Assembly (NCBI GenBank): GCA_026129905.1
Contig: JAHCHE010000005.1
Coordinates: 1-64,000, forward strand
Direction of reading: 5' to 3'
DNA length: 64,000 nt
Source of the DNA: Bryobacteraceae bacterium
Lineage (GTDB): Bacteria > Acidobacteriota > Terriglobia > Bryobacterales > Bryobacteraceae
Shown: piece after piece, positions 18,764-27,669 of the stretch
Position numbering within the stretch: the stretch's first letter is position 1
Layout: each line of letters starts with the position of its first letter
Program-made: the position numbers and the translations under genes
Notes under the pieces: generated by a model
Told to the model about the DNA's origin: nothing
What the model saw: the letters and a program-made list of their open reading frames with translations, nothing else
Databases searched by the model: none

Positions 18764-19483
18764 GTGCAGCCGGGTGAGCGGCTCCCGACCGAGTACCAAC
18801 TCAGCGCCAGCCTCGGCGTCAGCCGCACCTGCGTGAGGGAGGCGATGAAGTCACTCGAATCGCTGCGGATCGTGCAGATCCGTCCGCGAGTCGGCGCGAC
18901 CGTCCTCCAGCCGTCCGCGGCGGACCTGTTGCACGCCGAGCATTTCTCCATCGCGCTGCAAAAGCAGCAGACGAACATGCTGCTGCAGTTCCGGATGATT
19001 ATGGAAGTGGGCCTCGCCTCGCTCGCAGCCGAAAACCGTACGTCGGAAGATCTGGCGGTAATGTCGGAAGCGCTGGCAAAGTACCGGCGCGAGTTGGACG
19101 ACAACCAGGCGGACTGCCTCACCGACATGTCGTTCCATTCGGTTCTTGCCGCGGCGTCGAAGAATCCGATTGCGGTTATGGTCTGGCAGATGCTGTCTTC
19201 CCGGCTGGCGGAGATTCTTAGCCGAACCGTTGTCCTGCCGAATGTCGCCGAGGACAGCTATCGTGAGCACCTGAAGATCTTCCAGGCAATCAAAGAAGGA
19301 AACGCTAGAAGGGCCCGGCGGGAGATGCGGGTGCACCTGGAGAATGCCGACCGGATCTGGCGGTTGGCACTGGAGTCCTCCGGTGAACCGGACGCACGCG
19401 GCGCGGCTGGAACGAGTGAGGCGGCCAAGCTCACCCACGGCGTTGCGCCCCCGGAACAGACCCGGTCAATCCGGTCGGGCTAG
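18764..19483 (+). CDS. FadR-type GntR transcriptional regulator 1 (start unclear)
   Basis: From GTG at 18764 this gives 239 residues: a winged-helix (LPTEYQLSASLGVSRTCVREAMKSLESL) followed by an FCD-type helical ligand domain (FRMIMEVGLASLAAENR, LTDMSFHSVLAAASKNPI, REHLKIFQAIKEGN with the usual metal-binding His). Homologous coding sequence continues in frame upstream to 18662 (FRRQTVTSQVVDYVLSLIKTGK), aligning with the first helix of the paralogue at 27670, yet no ATG, GTG or TTG occurs there. Either an unusual start is used, a base is wrong, or the 5' end is damaged. It lies divergent to the TonB-1 operon and convergent with the SelA-like gene, overlapping that gene's 3' end. FCD regulators usually respond to sugar acids or related carboxylates. 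Confidence 0.82.
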   Translation: MQPGERLPTEYQLSASLGVSRTCVREAMKSLESLRIVQIRPRVGATVLQPSAADLLHAEHFSIALQKQQTNMLLQFRMIMEVGLASLAAENRTSEDLAVMSEALAKYRRELDDNQADCLTDMSFHSVLAAASKNPIAVMVWQMLSSRLAEILSRTVVLPNVAEDSYREHLKIFQAIKEGNARRARREMRVHLENADRIWRLALESSGEPDARGAAGTSEAAKLTHGVAPPEQTRSIRSG

Positions 19484-20710
19484 ATGGGGCCCGATCTCCG
19501 TTGTCGGCTCGGCCACCGCGAGCAGAATGGACCGAAGTCTCTGTCCGATGATGTCCGCTTCGCCGTCGAGCAATGCTTCGGGAAATACCACAATTCGGCC
19601 GGCCCGCGCGTGCTTCTCAAAGACGCAGATCGGGGGATCACCCGATTGCAGCGCGTCAATGACCGCGACCGCATCGATCCCGGTGAACGAGGGATCGAAG
19701 CTGACGACAGCGCTCGGCGTTTCCCGCCCATTGCCCTGCGGGAATACGACCTCTGCGAAAACGCCGGGCAGGCCGTCGACGGCCGCGGCAATGCACTGCA
19801 TGTCCGCGATCCATCGCTTTCGTTCCTGGATGAAATCCCGCTGCTGATACGATTCCAGAGCTATCAATAATCCGACGATCTCCTCTTTGCCTACCTTGTA
19901 GCCGCGGCCAATGCCGTGGTGCGGCGGCCCGGCCACGGTTCCATTGGCGATGAGTTCCCGCAGCGGCCAGGTCTCAGGGAAGACGTCCATGTCCTGGTGC
20001 TGCAGCGCCGCCGAGAGGATCAGATGCCGCCGGCCGCAGAGTATGCCCGTCGCCTGGGGCCCCTGGATGTGCTTGCCTCCGCTGTAGGCTACTAGGTCTG
20101 CGCCCACCGCGATGAATTGCCGCAGGTTCCCCGCGGGAGGCATCTCGGCGGCCGCGTCGACAATGACGGGAAGGCCTTTCCGGTGCCCGATGCCGACGTA
20201 CTGATCGAGCGGCAGAACGCCGTCGCCGACTCCAGCCTGGTAGAAGAGACCGGCCGTGCGCGGCCCGATAGCCGCTTCCACCTCGTACGAAAACGTACCG
20301 TAACCATAGCCCACTTCCACGAATCTGGCGCCGGCGGCGCGGACCGCGTGGTCGTAGTCGTTGCGATGGCAACGGTGCACCACGAACTCGTTCGCCAGGC
20401 CGGACGTGTCGGGCAGTTGGTTCATCGCATTGACATCGAAGCGGCACAGGCAGGCCGCCGTGCCAAGGGTGAGCGCCGCGGCCGCCCCGCTGGTAACAAT
20501 GCCCGCCTCCGCGCCGGAAGCCCGCGAAATCACTTCGCTCGCCGCGGCTTGCAGTTCGTCCATCCGCACGCAGCACCGCGCCGCTTCGCACATCGCCGCG
20601 ACAACTTCGGCCGGCAGGGCGCAACCGCCCGCTTTGGTGCTGAAGCTCCTGCCGTTGATCAAGGGCCTCACGCCGAACCTTCGATATATGCCTCCGATGT
20701 CAGATGTCAC
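19466..20710 (-). CDS. PLP-dependent SelA/DgaE-like enzyme
   Basis: 414 residues. The fold-type I signature is clear: VDAAAEMPPAG with D185 for the pyridine nitrogen, and AYSGGKHIQGPQATGIL with K213 as Schiff-base lysine. N-terminal VRPLINGRSFSTKAGG and SGAAAALTLGTAA are typical of the SelA-related branch that includes D-glucosaminate-6-phosphate ammonia-lyase (DgaE). There is no selenocysteine machinery nearby, so a sugar-acid or amino-acid lyase role is more likely than SelA. It follows the phosphotriesterase-like gene with an 11-base overlap and is convergent with GntR-1. A DgaF-like/amidohydrolase partner lies in the divergent arm at 24008. The exact substrate is not determined. Confidence 0.7.
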   Translation of the reverse strand: MTSDIGGIYRRFGVRPLINGRSFSTKAGGCALPAEVVAAMCEAARCCVRMDELQAAASEVISRASGAEAGIVTSGAAAALTLGTAACLCRFDVNAMNQLPDTSGLANEFVVHRCHRNDYDHAVRAAGARFVEVGYGYGTFSYEVEAAIGPRTAGLFYQAGVGDGVLPLDQYVGIGHRKGLPVIVDAAAEMPPAGNLRQFIAVGADLVAYSGGKHIQGPQATGILCGRRHLILSAALQHQDMDVFPETWPLRELIANGTVAGPPHHGIGRGYKVGKEEIVGLLIALESYQQRDFIQERKRWIADMQCIAAAVDGLPGVFAEVVFPQGNGRETPSAVVSFDPSFTGIDAVAVIDALQSGDPPICVFEKHARAGRIVVFPEALLDGEADIIGQRLRSILLAVAEPTTEIGPHLARPD

Positions 20711-21674
20711 TGCGTGATACCGTCTCGATCCAGGTTTCTCGGCGCGCCGTCTCGCCGTGGATGTCCAGCATCCGCGCCGGATTCGCGACTGTCATTTCGT
20801 AGATGGCGCTGGAATCCACGCCATAGGAATTCAGTAAGGGGAGAAAACAGCGCAGGACATGCGCGTAACCCTTGCCCCCGTATGCGGTCAAGTGGCTCTT
20901 CTGACAAACGTCGCCGCTCAGCACGATTTGCGGGAGGTGCCCCTCGGCCGCTAGCAGACACACATTCCTTGCCCGAACGTCGTCGCCGGGATACCCGTTG
21001 TGGGCATAACCTATGTTGTCCACGCTGAGATACACGCCTTTGCGCGCGATTTGCACCAGCCCTGCCGTGTCATGCCGGTCGCCGAGATGGCTGATCACGA
21101 TGCGAGCGGCCGGAACGCCCTCTTCGCGCAACAACGCGATCTGTTCCAGCGCCAGCTCCCCGAAGTGCGTCGTGTGAGTCATGATGCAGGCGCCCGTCCG
21201 GCGCTGCGCGCGCGCCGCCGCTCGAAAGACCCGTTCCTGTGCCGGACTAATGTGTTTTCGCTCCGTGCCAATCTCCCCGATGATGCCGGCCCGGATGCCG
21301 GTGCCGTCCGCGCCTTGGGTGAGCTCATTGACAATGCGGTCCGCCAGCGCATTGGCGTCGCGTTCGTACACGTCGGCCGGATAGACGCGTTCCCGGTACC
21401 AGCCGGATCCCATGACAACGTGGACGCCGGTCGCCTCCGAGATGCGGCGCAAGGCGCGCGGATTGCGTCCCAGACCGCAATTGGTGGCGTCGATGATGGT
21501 CGCGCCGCCGGCCGCCCGGTAAAGTTCGACTTCCCGGACGGCGAGCGCCTCATCATCGAGGATCACGTCATAGCTTTGGATGAATGCCCAGAGATCGCAC
21601 AGCAGATGCTCGTGAGAAAGGGTGTACCCGGCATCTTCGGCCGGGATGGGTCCGCGGACCGTGATAATGGCCAT
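20700..21674 (-). CDS. Phosphotriesterase-family metal-dependent hydrolase
   Basis: 324 residues, beginning MAIITVRGPIPAEDAGYTLSHEHLLCDLW; the HEH pair is the metal-binding start of the PTE fold. Further blocks are ATIIDATNCGLGRNP, GIIGEIGTERKHISPAQERVFRAAARA, IMTHTTHFG, IVISHLGDRHD and QIVLSGDVCQKSHLTAYGGKGY, which contains the terminal Asp. The family includes lactonases and amidohydrolases as well as phosphotriesterases; in sugar loci a lactonase-type role is common. It heads the minus arm of the divergent 21.7-kb promoter region and is coupled to the PLP enzyme. Cytoplasmic, since no leader is visible. Confidence 0.82.
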   Translation of the reverse strand: MAIITVRGPIPAEDAGYTLSHEHLLCDLWAFIQSYDVILDDEALAVREVELYRAAGGATIIDATNCGLGRNPRALRRISEATGVHVVMGSGWYRERVYPADVYERDANALADRIVNELTQGADGTGIRAGIIGEIGTERKHISPAQERVFRAAARAQRRTGACIMTHTTHFGELALEQIALLREEGVPAARIVISHLGDRHDTAGLVQIARKGVYLSVDNIGYAHNGYPGDDVRARNVCLLAAEGHLPQIVLSGDVCQKSHLTAYGGKGYAHVLRCFLPLLNSYGVDSSAIYEMTVANPARMLDIHGETARRETWIETVSRSDI

Positions 21675-21756
21675 CGATCATTCCTGCCTGCCGGTTCGGA
21701 GCCTGTGCAAGAAACCGGCCTCCGGTTCCCGCCTCGGGGCGGCAGCGGCGCGGCCG

Positions 21757-21785
21757 TTGCGGGAACTTCAATATCATACTACAAT
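21757..21785 (+). promoter_or_regulatory. Sigma70-like promoter with shared operator, catabolic arm
   Basis: TTGCGG (21757-21762), exactly 17 bases, TACAAT (21780-21785). The motif TATCATACTACAAT (21772-21785) is the same element as upstream of both TonB operons. It lies in the 110-base gap between divergent genes and may serve both arms. The -10 ends only 14 bases before the ATG at 21800, so any transcript from it would have a very short leader. Confidence 0.6.
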
Positions 21786-21799
21786 TGTGCCTGAAACCC

Positions 21800-23008
21800 A
21801 TGGCTGCGATCTCTGTCGAGCTGTTTGCCTATCCCTGGGACATTCTGGAGGCCACTCCGGAACGTTTTCTTGACCACTGCGTCGCTCTCGGCGTCACCCG
21901 GGCGCACGTCACCGTCAGCTATCACAGCGGAAAGTTCCTGTTGCCCCGCAACCGATCCGTCCGCGTGTACTTCCCCGAGCCCGGCGCGCTCTATTTCCAG
22001 CCGGATGCCGCCGCCTGGGCGGGCGGACTGGCTCAACCTGTAAGCCGGCTTGCCGGGAGCGGCTGGCTGGAGCGCCTTGCCCGCGGCGCGGCGGAGCGGT
22101 CCATCGAACTGTCCGCCTGGGCGGTATTCTTCCACAACTCGGCGCTGGGTGCGGCGTACCCGGACCTGGCAGTGCAAAACGCCTTTGGCGATGTTTACCC
22201 TTTCGCGCTCTGCCCGAGCCACGAAGCGGTGCGCGATCACGCGGCGGCCCTCTGCCGGTCGGTAGCCGCGCTAGGGATTTTCTCCGGCGTCGATCTCGAA
22301 ACGATTGGATATCTGGGTTATTTCCACGGCCATCACCATGAAGTAACCGCGATTCCGCTCGGAATGGCCGAGAAATTTCTGCTGTCGCTATGCTTTTGTC
22401 CGGCCTGCCGCGCCGCCTGCGGAAGCGCCGGCGTCGATGCGGAAAGTCTAGCGGCGGCGGTTCGCGGGTTGCTGGACCGGAGGATGCAAAGCGACGACGC
22501 CTCCGGCGGGCAGGACGAAGAAGCCGAACACGTCGCAACCCTCCTGGTCGCGTGCCCGGCTCTCGCCGCGCTGATTCGATTGCGGATGGAGACGGTCACC
22601 GCGCTGGTGAAGCGCCTGTCTGTAGAAGCCGGCTCGGCCAAACTGGCCGCCTTCACGTCAAGTTTCGTCGGTTCGCCCTCCAACATCTGGATGGAAGGCG
22701 TTTCTCCCACCGACGTAGGGGAACTGGTCGAATGCTTTCACCTGCTCGCGTATGCTCCGGATGTTGCGCAAGTGAACTCGGAACTCGTATTCTTCTTAGC
22801 GTTGACGAGCGACCCGGCCCGGGTGAACCTCACGCTCAACCTCGGCCTGCCGCTCACCACGAGTTTCTCTCAAGCCGCGGCCAAGGTGGAGTATGCCCTG
22901 CGGCAGGGCGTCCGCCGCTTCTCCTTCTTTAACTACGGGTTTCTCGGGGAGGCCCGCCTGCGCTGGATTGGCGACCTTGCCCGGATCGCGCGCGGTGACA
23001 GCCGATGA
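21800..23008 (+). CDS. Uncharacterised TIM-barrel-like protein with Cys cluster
   Basis: 402 residues from ATG at 21800. A TTG at 21785 would lie in the promoter -10, so I reject it. No leader is seen. Barrel-like blocks: ISVELFAYPWDILEATPERF, VTVSYHSGKFLLP, ELSAWAVFFHNSALG, FSGVDLETIGYLGYFHGHHHE, then CFCPACRAAC, LAAFTSSFVG, LLAYAPDVAQVNSE. The acidic strand followed by CxCxxC resembles the arrangement in the hydrolases of this locus. I do not recognise a named family. It is first in the plus-strand arm and overlaps the dehydrogenase gene by ATGA. A sugar hydrolase or isomerase of the pathway is plausible but unproven. Confidence 0.55.
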   Translation: MAAISVELFAYPWDILEATPERFLDHCVALGVTRAHVTVSYHSGKFLLPRNRSVRVYFPEPGALYFQPDAAAWAGGLAQPVSRLAGSGWLERLARGAAERSIELSAWAVFFHNSALGAAYPDLAVQNAFGDVYPFALCPSHEAVRDHAAALCRSVAALGIFSGVDLETIGYLGYFHGHHHEVTAIPLGMAEKFLLSLCFCPACRAACGSAGVDAESLAAAVRGLLDRRMQSDDASGGQDEEAEHVATLLVACPALAALIRLRMETVTALVKRLSVEAGSAKLAAFTSSFVGSPSNIWMEGVSPTDVGELVECFHLLAYAPDVAQVNSELVFFLALTSDPARVNLTLNLGLPLTTSFSQAAAKVEYALRQGVRRFSFFNYGFLGEARLRWIGDLARIARGDSR

Positions 23009-24018
23009 CGGAGCTCCGGGCGGGGGTCATCGGGCACGGTTACACCGGCAAGCTCCACGCGTCCGCCTGGTTGGCGAATCCCCACGCGGCGCTGACGGCG
23101 GTCGCCGATTCCGACGCCAGCCGCCTAGCGGGCTTGCCAGCGGGCGTGCGCGGCTACTCCGCGTATGAGCAACTGCTGGCGGACGATCTCGATGCCGTCA
23201 GCATCTGCCTGCCGACGCATCTGCATGCGGAGGCAACGCTCGAGGCGCTAGCTCGTGGCAAACATGTACTCCTGGAAAAGCCGATCGCGGACAACTTGCG
23301 CGACGCACGTCGCATGCTGATGGCGGCAAAAGCCAAGGGTCTGACGTTCTATGTCGGGATGACCCACCGTTTCTATCCCGAGTTGCGCGAGGCCAAGGCG
23401 CAGATCGATGCCGGCGCCATCGGCGAGATCGTAGCGGCTAATGATTGCGTTCTGGAGCACTTGGGTTTTCTGAACGTCCCCCAATGGTACCTCGAGAAGA
23501 AATTCGCCGGAGGCGGAGCGGCTCTCACTTCCGGCGTGCACCTCGTGGACCGGTTGCGTTGGTTTCTTGGCGATGATGTGCGCGCGGTCGCCGGACGAGC
23601 GGGTAATTCCTACTTTGGCGCGGACGTGGAAGACAGCGGCCAGATGTTTCTCTACTTCCGCTCCGGCCTTTCCGCGCAGATCACCTTTGCGTTTATGCGC
23701 GAGGAGCATCCGCTGGTCTGCGACCTCCAGGTAATTGGCACGCGTGGAAGCCTCACCGTCCACACATGGCAGTCCTATGAGCTTTGGAACAACTCCGGAC
23801 GTCAGCGCAAGGTTTTCTATACCCAGGAACCGCATCCCGCCAAAGTACAGGCGGGCATCGCCGGAGAGGTGGAGGAGTTTCGCGCCAGCATCGTCGAAGG
23901 CCGCACCCCGTGGCCGTCCGCGGAAGAGAGCACGCGCGCCGTGCAGGCCATCCTGGCGTACTACGAATCCGCCGCTACCGGACGGCTGATCGAGATTGGA
24001 GATCTGCATGCCGTTTGA
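23005..24018 (+). CDS. Gfo/Idh/MocA-family sugar dehydrogenase
   Basis: 337 residues. N-terminal Rossmann fold with AGVIGHGYTGKLHASAWL as the dinucleotide loop, then CLPTHLHAEATLEALARGKHVLLEKPIA, the diagnostic EKP motif with the catalytic Lys. The C-terminal domain has HLVDRLRWFLGDDV (the family's H-x3-D/R region) and EEFRASIVEGRTPWPSAEE. It would oxidise or reduce a sugar or sugar-acid with NAD(P). It is coupled by ATGA to the upstream gene and overlaps the downstream amidohydrolase start by 11 bases. Cytoplasmic. Confidence 0.88.
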   Translation: MTELRAGVIGHGYTGKLHASAWLANPHAALTAVADSDASRLAGLPAGVRGYSAYEQLLADDLDAVSICLPTHLHAEATLEALARGKHVLLEKPIADNLRDARRMLMAAKAKGLTFYVGMTHRFYPELREAKAQIDAGAIGEIVAANDCVLEHLGFLNVPQWYLEKKFAGGGAALTSGVHLVDRLRWFLGDDVRAVAGRAGNSYFGADVEDSGQMFLYFRSGLSAQITFAFMREEHPLVCDLQVIGTRGSLTVHTWQSYELWNNSGRQRKVFYTQEPHPAKVQAGIAGEVEEFRASIVEGRTPWPSAEESTRAVQAILAYYESAATGRLIEIGDLHAV

Positions 24019-25186
24019 CCTCGTGCTGACAGGAGGGCGCGTCATCGATCCCACGCAGGGGCTGAATGCCGAAATGGACATAGGCATTGCCGGCGACCGC
24101 ATCGCGCAACTCGGGCCGCGCCTGGACACTGCCGGTTGCCCTGATGTTCGCGAGGTCAGCGGCCTTTGCGTCTGCGCCGGGCTCGTGGACCTTCACGGTC
24201 ACTGGTATGAGGGCAATCTTTACGGGATCGATCCGGCCCTTTGCATCAATACCGGCGTCACCACGGCCGTGGATGCCGGCAGCACAGGGTACGCCAACTT
24301 CCCCGAGTTTAGCCGCACGGTGCTTGATTCCGCGCCGGCCGAAGTTCTCGCCTTTGTGCACATCTCCTTCATGGGGTTGCATGCGCCCTATGCCGAAGAA
24401 CTGCTAGACCTGCGGTACGCGCGGCCGGTCGAAACGGCCCAGGTAATCGCTGCCCATCCCGGCCGCGCGGTCGGCGTCAAGGTCCGCGTCGGGAGTATGA
24501 CCGGCAACCACGGCATAGCTGCGCTGGAACAGGCGCTGGCAGCGGCCCGCGACGCCTCGGTTCCCATCATGGTTCACATCAGCCGCGGCGCGCCCGAAGC
24601 GGAAATCCTGTGCCGCTTACGCTCCGGCGATATTCTGACCCACTGTTTTCACGGGCGCGACAACCGGATGATCACGGAAGCCGTCATCCCTGAGGCGCTC
24701 GAAGCGCGCGAACGCGGCGTCTGGTTCGACGTCGGGCACGGCTGCGGCAGTTTCTCGTGGGACGCTGCCCGCCGCGCCTTTGAACATCATTTTTACCCCG
24801 ATGCCATCAGCACCGACTTGCACCGGTACGCGGCCCCGGAACCGCTCTGCGTGACGCTCCCCGCCGTTATGTCGAAGATGCTGTGCCTCGGAATGAGTCT
24901 GGAGGACACGATCCTCAAGACGACTCTGACCCCGGCGCGAATCCTCAAACGCGACGAGGAGATCGGCTCGCTGAGGCCGGGCTCGCGGGCCGATGTGTTC
25001 GTGTTTGATGTGGAATCCGGCGACTTTGCTTTCACTGACACGCATCTGAAGGTCCGCAAAGGCGACCGAAAGATCGTGCCGCGGCTGACGGTAAGGGGCG
25101 GCGCAGCGCACCTTGCCGGTTCGCTTCCGGTGCGCTTTCGTCCGCTGTACGACTCGGACGCGGAGGTTTTTCGCGCAATCGGCTAG
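24008..25186 (+). CDS. Metal-dependent amidohydrolase, EF_0837/DgaF-neighbour type
   Basis: ATG at 24008 (MPFDLVLTGGRVIDPTQG) gives 392 residues. Metal site: GLVDLHGHWY (HxH), VKVRVGS with the carboxylated-lysine candidate, VPIMVHIS, LTHCFHG, and DAISTDLHRY with the final Asp. The C-terminal IGSLRPGSRADVFVFDVESG is the usual composite-sandwich strand. The family is the dihydroorotase-like amidohydrolase/deacetylase group often found beside SelA/DgaE-like PLP enzymes, here at 19466. A role in removing an N-acyl group or opening a cyclic intermediate fits. It lies 32 bases before the next hydrolase gene. Confidence 0.82.
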   Translation: MPFDLVLTGGRVIDPTQGLNAEMDIGIAGDRIAQLGPRLDTAGCPDVREVSGLCVCAGLVDLHGHWYEGNLYGIDPALCINTGVTTAVDAGSTGYANFPEFSRTVLDSAPAEVLAFVHISFMGLHAPYAEELLDLRYARPVETAQVIAAHPGRAVGVKVRVGSMTGNHGIAALEQALAAARDASVPIMVHISRGAPEAEILCRLRSGDILTHCFHGRDNRMITEAVIPEALEARERGVWFDVGHGCGSFSWDAARRAFEHHFYPDAISTDLHRYAAPEPLCVTLPAVMSKMLCLGMSLEDTILKTTLTPARILKRDEEIGSLRPGSRADVFVFDVESGDFAFTDTHLKVRKGDRKIVPRLTVRGGAAHLAGSLPVRFRPLYDSDAEVFRAIG

Positions 25187-25218
25187 GGAATAGATTCTGT
25201 TTCGTAGGAGGAACTGCC

Positions 25219-27600
25219 ATGCTCGTCATCCGAACGTTGCTCGCGATCCTGGTTTCCGTCCCGGCGTTGTCGGGCGCCGAGCCGCGCATAATTCCTCAGC
25301 CGCAGTACTTCGAAGCATTGACCGGCGGCGTGGCGGCGGGGGCAGGCTCGTCGGTCCGCATCGTCTTCGGACCCGCGGGCGCCGCCGGCCCCAAGATGAA
25401 GCTGGCAGGGGCGATTGTAGCGGCCGAGTTAAAGAAGTACGGCATTGGGGCGGGGGCCGGGGGCGGCGCCCCGGCGATCCACATCTGGAACTACGCGGCG
25501 GGAAAGCCGGGCGCTCGGCTGAACCTGCTCGACCGGCGGACGCTGACGGAGCCCGGCTACTTCGGGCAGGGCTACGTGATCACGACGTCGGATGACTCGG
25601 TGTGGGTAATCGGCGCCTCGGAGCAGGGCGCGCTACTAGGGACGATGAGCCTGCTCCAGTTGATACGGCCGGCCGCGGACGGTATCCGGATCGAGGGCGC
25701 CTACATTCGCGACTACCCCGATTTTGAGTTCCGCCTGGCGTCGGACTGGCTGATGAATGGTGAGGTTAACCGCTGGTCGCTGGACCGGGCCCAGGGGCCG
25801 GAAGCGTTCCGCAAGCTGATGAAGCAAAGGATCGACCGATCGCTTCGCTATAAGGTGAACATGGCGCTGGTGGACGGGTTCGGATGGGGGCTGAAAGAGC
25901 GGTTTGAAGGCTACAGCGAGCTGATGCTAGACCTCAACCGCTACGCGCGGGCGCGCGGCATACGCCTGATGTTCGGCGGCTACGGCGCCAGCTACGGCAT
26001 CGCGTACCAGACGGGTCCGATCTATGAAGAAGGGGCATACCTCGGCGAAGTCTTCAGGAATCGCGAATCGTACCCGGACGGTCCCACCTACCAGTGCCTG
26101 GGATTTGATCGCGGGAAGACCGGGGTGGACGCGAGCATTCTCGGCAGTTGCCGGGGCAACGAGCGGTTGAACGCTCTGAAGGCTGAAGAACTGAGGCGCT
26201 TCGTGGAGGCGGTGGAGCCGGGCGCGCTCTACATCCACCACGAGGACTTCGGCAATTTCCGCCGCATGGAGAAGGTGTGGCAGAAGCGCTGTGCGCGGTG
26301 CCGCGCGCGATGGCCGAACGATGCGCTGGCCGCGGCCGACGGAGGCGCGGGCGGGCTGGCCAACGGGTACGCAGCGTTGATCCGGGCGGTGAACAGCGTG
26401 CAGAGCGCCGCGACGGGATACGATGCGGCGCGGGACTGCGAGATCGTACTGATTTCGCCTGTGTACTCGCCGGACTCGCCGGATTCCGAGGACTGGAGCA
26501 ACGCGCTGGAGCTGTGGAAGAACATCGGGGAACAGCTTCCTCGGTCGGCGAACGTGCAAGTAGGATTTCGCGAGGTGTTTCCGCAGAGGTACGGGCGCGT
26601 GCGGTGGTCGGACCATTTCAACCAGGCGATGATGAACGCGGGTCTAGACCTTGGGCTGTTCCTGTACTTCGCCGGGGGCTCCGATGATTGGGTTACCGAC
26701 TATCCGCTGACCGGCGTGCCGGCAATGAACGCGATGTTCCGAGGCGCAACGACAATCTACAACGGTACGGGCGATTTCTACAAAGAGCCGATGGAAATTA
26801 TCAGCGCGGAGTACAGTTGGAACACGCGCTCAGCAGGCTTTTTTGCGGACCCGGCCACGCACCAGGAGACGGTTCCGACATGGCGACGGTATATCTTCAG
26901 AGAGAACCAACCCGAGGAAGTCTTCGGCGCGGGCGGCTTGTACGAGCTGACATGCAAGCGGCTGTATGGGCCGGAGGCGGGCCCGATTATGGCCGACTAC
27001 TACAGAGCATCAGCGTACTTGCCGGATACTCCGCTGACGGAGGCGCAAGCGGAACTCGGCACGGGTTACCTGCCGATGAGCTGGAACCGCATCTACGCGA
27101 CGCCGTCGCACTGGCGCCATCTGGCGCTGGACGCAAAGACGTGGGGACCCGCCATCACCAACGATCGCTACCTGGAAGTGATGCGCCGCCTGAACCTGGA
27201 CCGCGCTGAGCTGCACCGCCGTCTGGCGCGGCGCTGGCGGCTGGGCGAGGAACTGAACGAGCGGGGCGCCGCCACTATTGAGAAGGCGCTGGCGGCCGGG
27301 CCGCGGGCCGAGGCTGTGGACGATCTCCGGTTCCTGGCCGCGGCATTGCGGGTATGCCGACCGCTGATGGAAGCGCTGGCGGAATACCACGCTGGGCTCG
27401 AAGGCTATTTCTCCGGCGGAAACCGGCCCGGAGCGAAGGCGGTTTTAGCGCGGGCGCTGGAGAAGGCGCAAGCGGCGCAGAAGGCGGCGGCCGAGGCGTT
27501 TCCGCACCCGGTGGATCCTGTCGGAGGGGACGTAGGGGCAATACGCCGCTACGCCGACGCGCTGCCGGCCGCCATTGAGACCATCTTGGGAGAGTCGTAA
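25219..27600 (+). CDS. Secreted GH20-like 'HHED' glycoside hydrolase, copy 2
   Basis: 793 residues, ATG at 25219 after the strong ribosome site GGAGG. Leader LLAILVSVPALSGA. Domain order matches copy 1: IIPQPQYFEAL, FGQGYVITTSDD, VIGASEQGALLGTMSLLQL, IRDYPDFEFRLASDWLMN, KVNMALVDGFGWGL, GIRLMFGGYGASYG, EPGALYIHHEDFG (H340-H341-E342-D343), KRCARCRARWP, VLISPVYSPDS, VQVGFREVFPQ, YPLTGVPAMNAMF and a helical C-terminal region. It closes the GntR-controlled plus arm, linking the secreted hydrolase to the cytoplasmic catabolic genes. Closest by eye to the copy at 37426. Confidence 0.75.
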   Translation: MLVIRTLLAILVSVPALSGAEPRIIPQPQYFEALTGGVAAGAGSSVRIVFGPAGAAGPKMKLAGAIVAAELKKYGIGAGAGGGAPAIHIWNYAAGKPGARLNLLDRRTLTEPGYFGQGYVITTSDDSVWVIGASEQGALLGTMSLLQLIRPAADGIRIEGAYIRDYPDFEFRLASDWLMNGEVNRWSLDRAQGPEAFRKLMKQRIDRSLRYKVNMALVDGFGWGLKERFEGYSELMLDLNRYARARGIRLMFGGYGASYGIAYQTGPIYEEGAYLGEVFRNRESYPDGPTYQCLGFDRGKTGVDASILGSCRGNERLNALKAEELRRFVEAVEPGALYIHHEDFGNFRRMEKVWQKRCARCRARWPNDALAAADGGAGGLANGYAALIRAVNSVQSAATGYDAARDCEIVLISPVYSPDSPDSEDWSNALELWKNIGEQLPRSANVQVGFREVFPQRYGRVRWSDHFNQAMMNAGLDLGLFLYFAGGSDDWVTDYPLTGVPAMNAMFRGATTIYNGTGDFYKEPMEIISAEYSWNTRSAGFFADPATHQETVPTWRRYIFRENQPEEVFGAGGLYELTCKRLYGPEAGPIMADYYRASAYLPDTPLTEAQAELGTGYLPMSWNRIYATPSHWRHLALDAKTWGPAITNDRYLEVMRRLNLDRAELHRRLARRWRLGEELNERGAATIEKALAAGPRAEAVDDLRFLAAALRVCRPLMEALAEYHAGLEGYFSGGNRPGAKAVLARALEKAQAAQKAAAEAFPHPVDPVGGDVGAIRRYADALPAAIETILGES

Positions 27601-27633
27601 GCGGTCTGGGAAATGCGGGTTTTCAGAGGACAA

Positions 27634-27651
27634 ATTGTAATATGCTATGAT
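27634..27651 (+). promoter_or_regulatory. Putative GntR operator before the second GntR gene
   Basis: ATTGTAATATGCTATGAT, the complement of the operator-type element (TAGCATATTACAAT on the minus strand). TATGAT at 27646-27651 can act as a -10 for the GntR-2 gene, with a weak -35 (TTCAGA, 18 bases away). It fits autoregulation. Weaker match than the sites at 18591 and 21772. Confidence 0.45.
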
Positions 27652-27669
27652 TGAATAAAGCCGTCGAGC

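Noticed and set aside
19466-20710. Selenocysteine synthase SelA
   Set aside because: No SelB, SelD or tRNA-Sec nearby; the neighbours are catabolic and the SelA/DgaE-like branch fits better.
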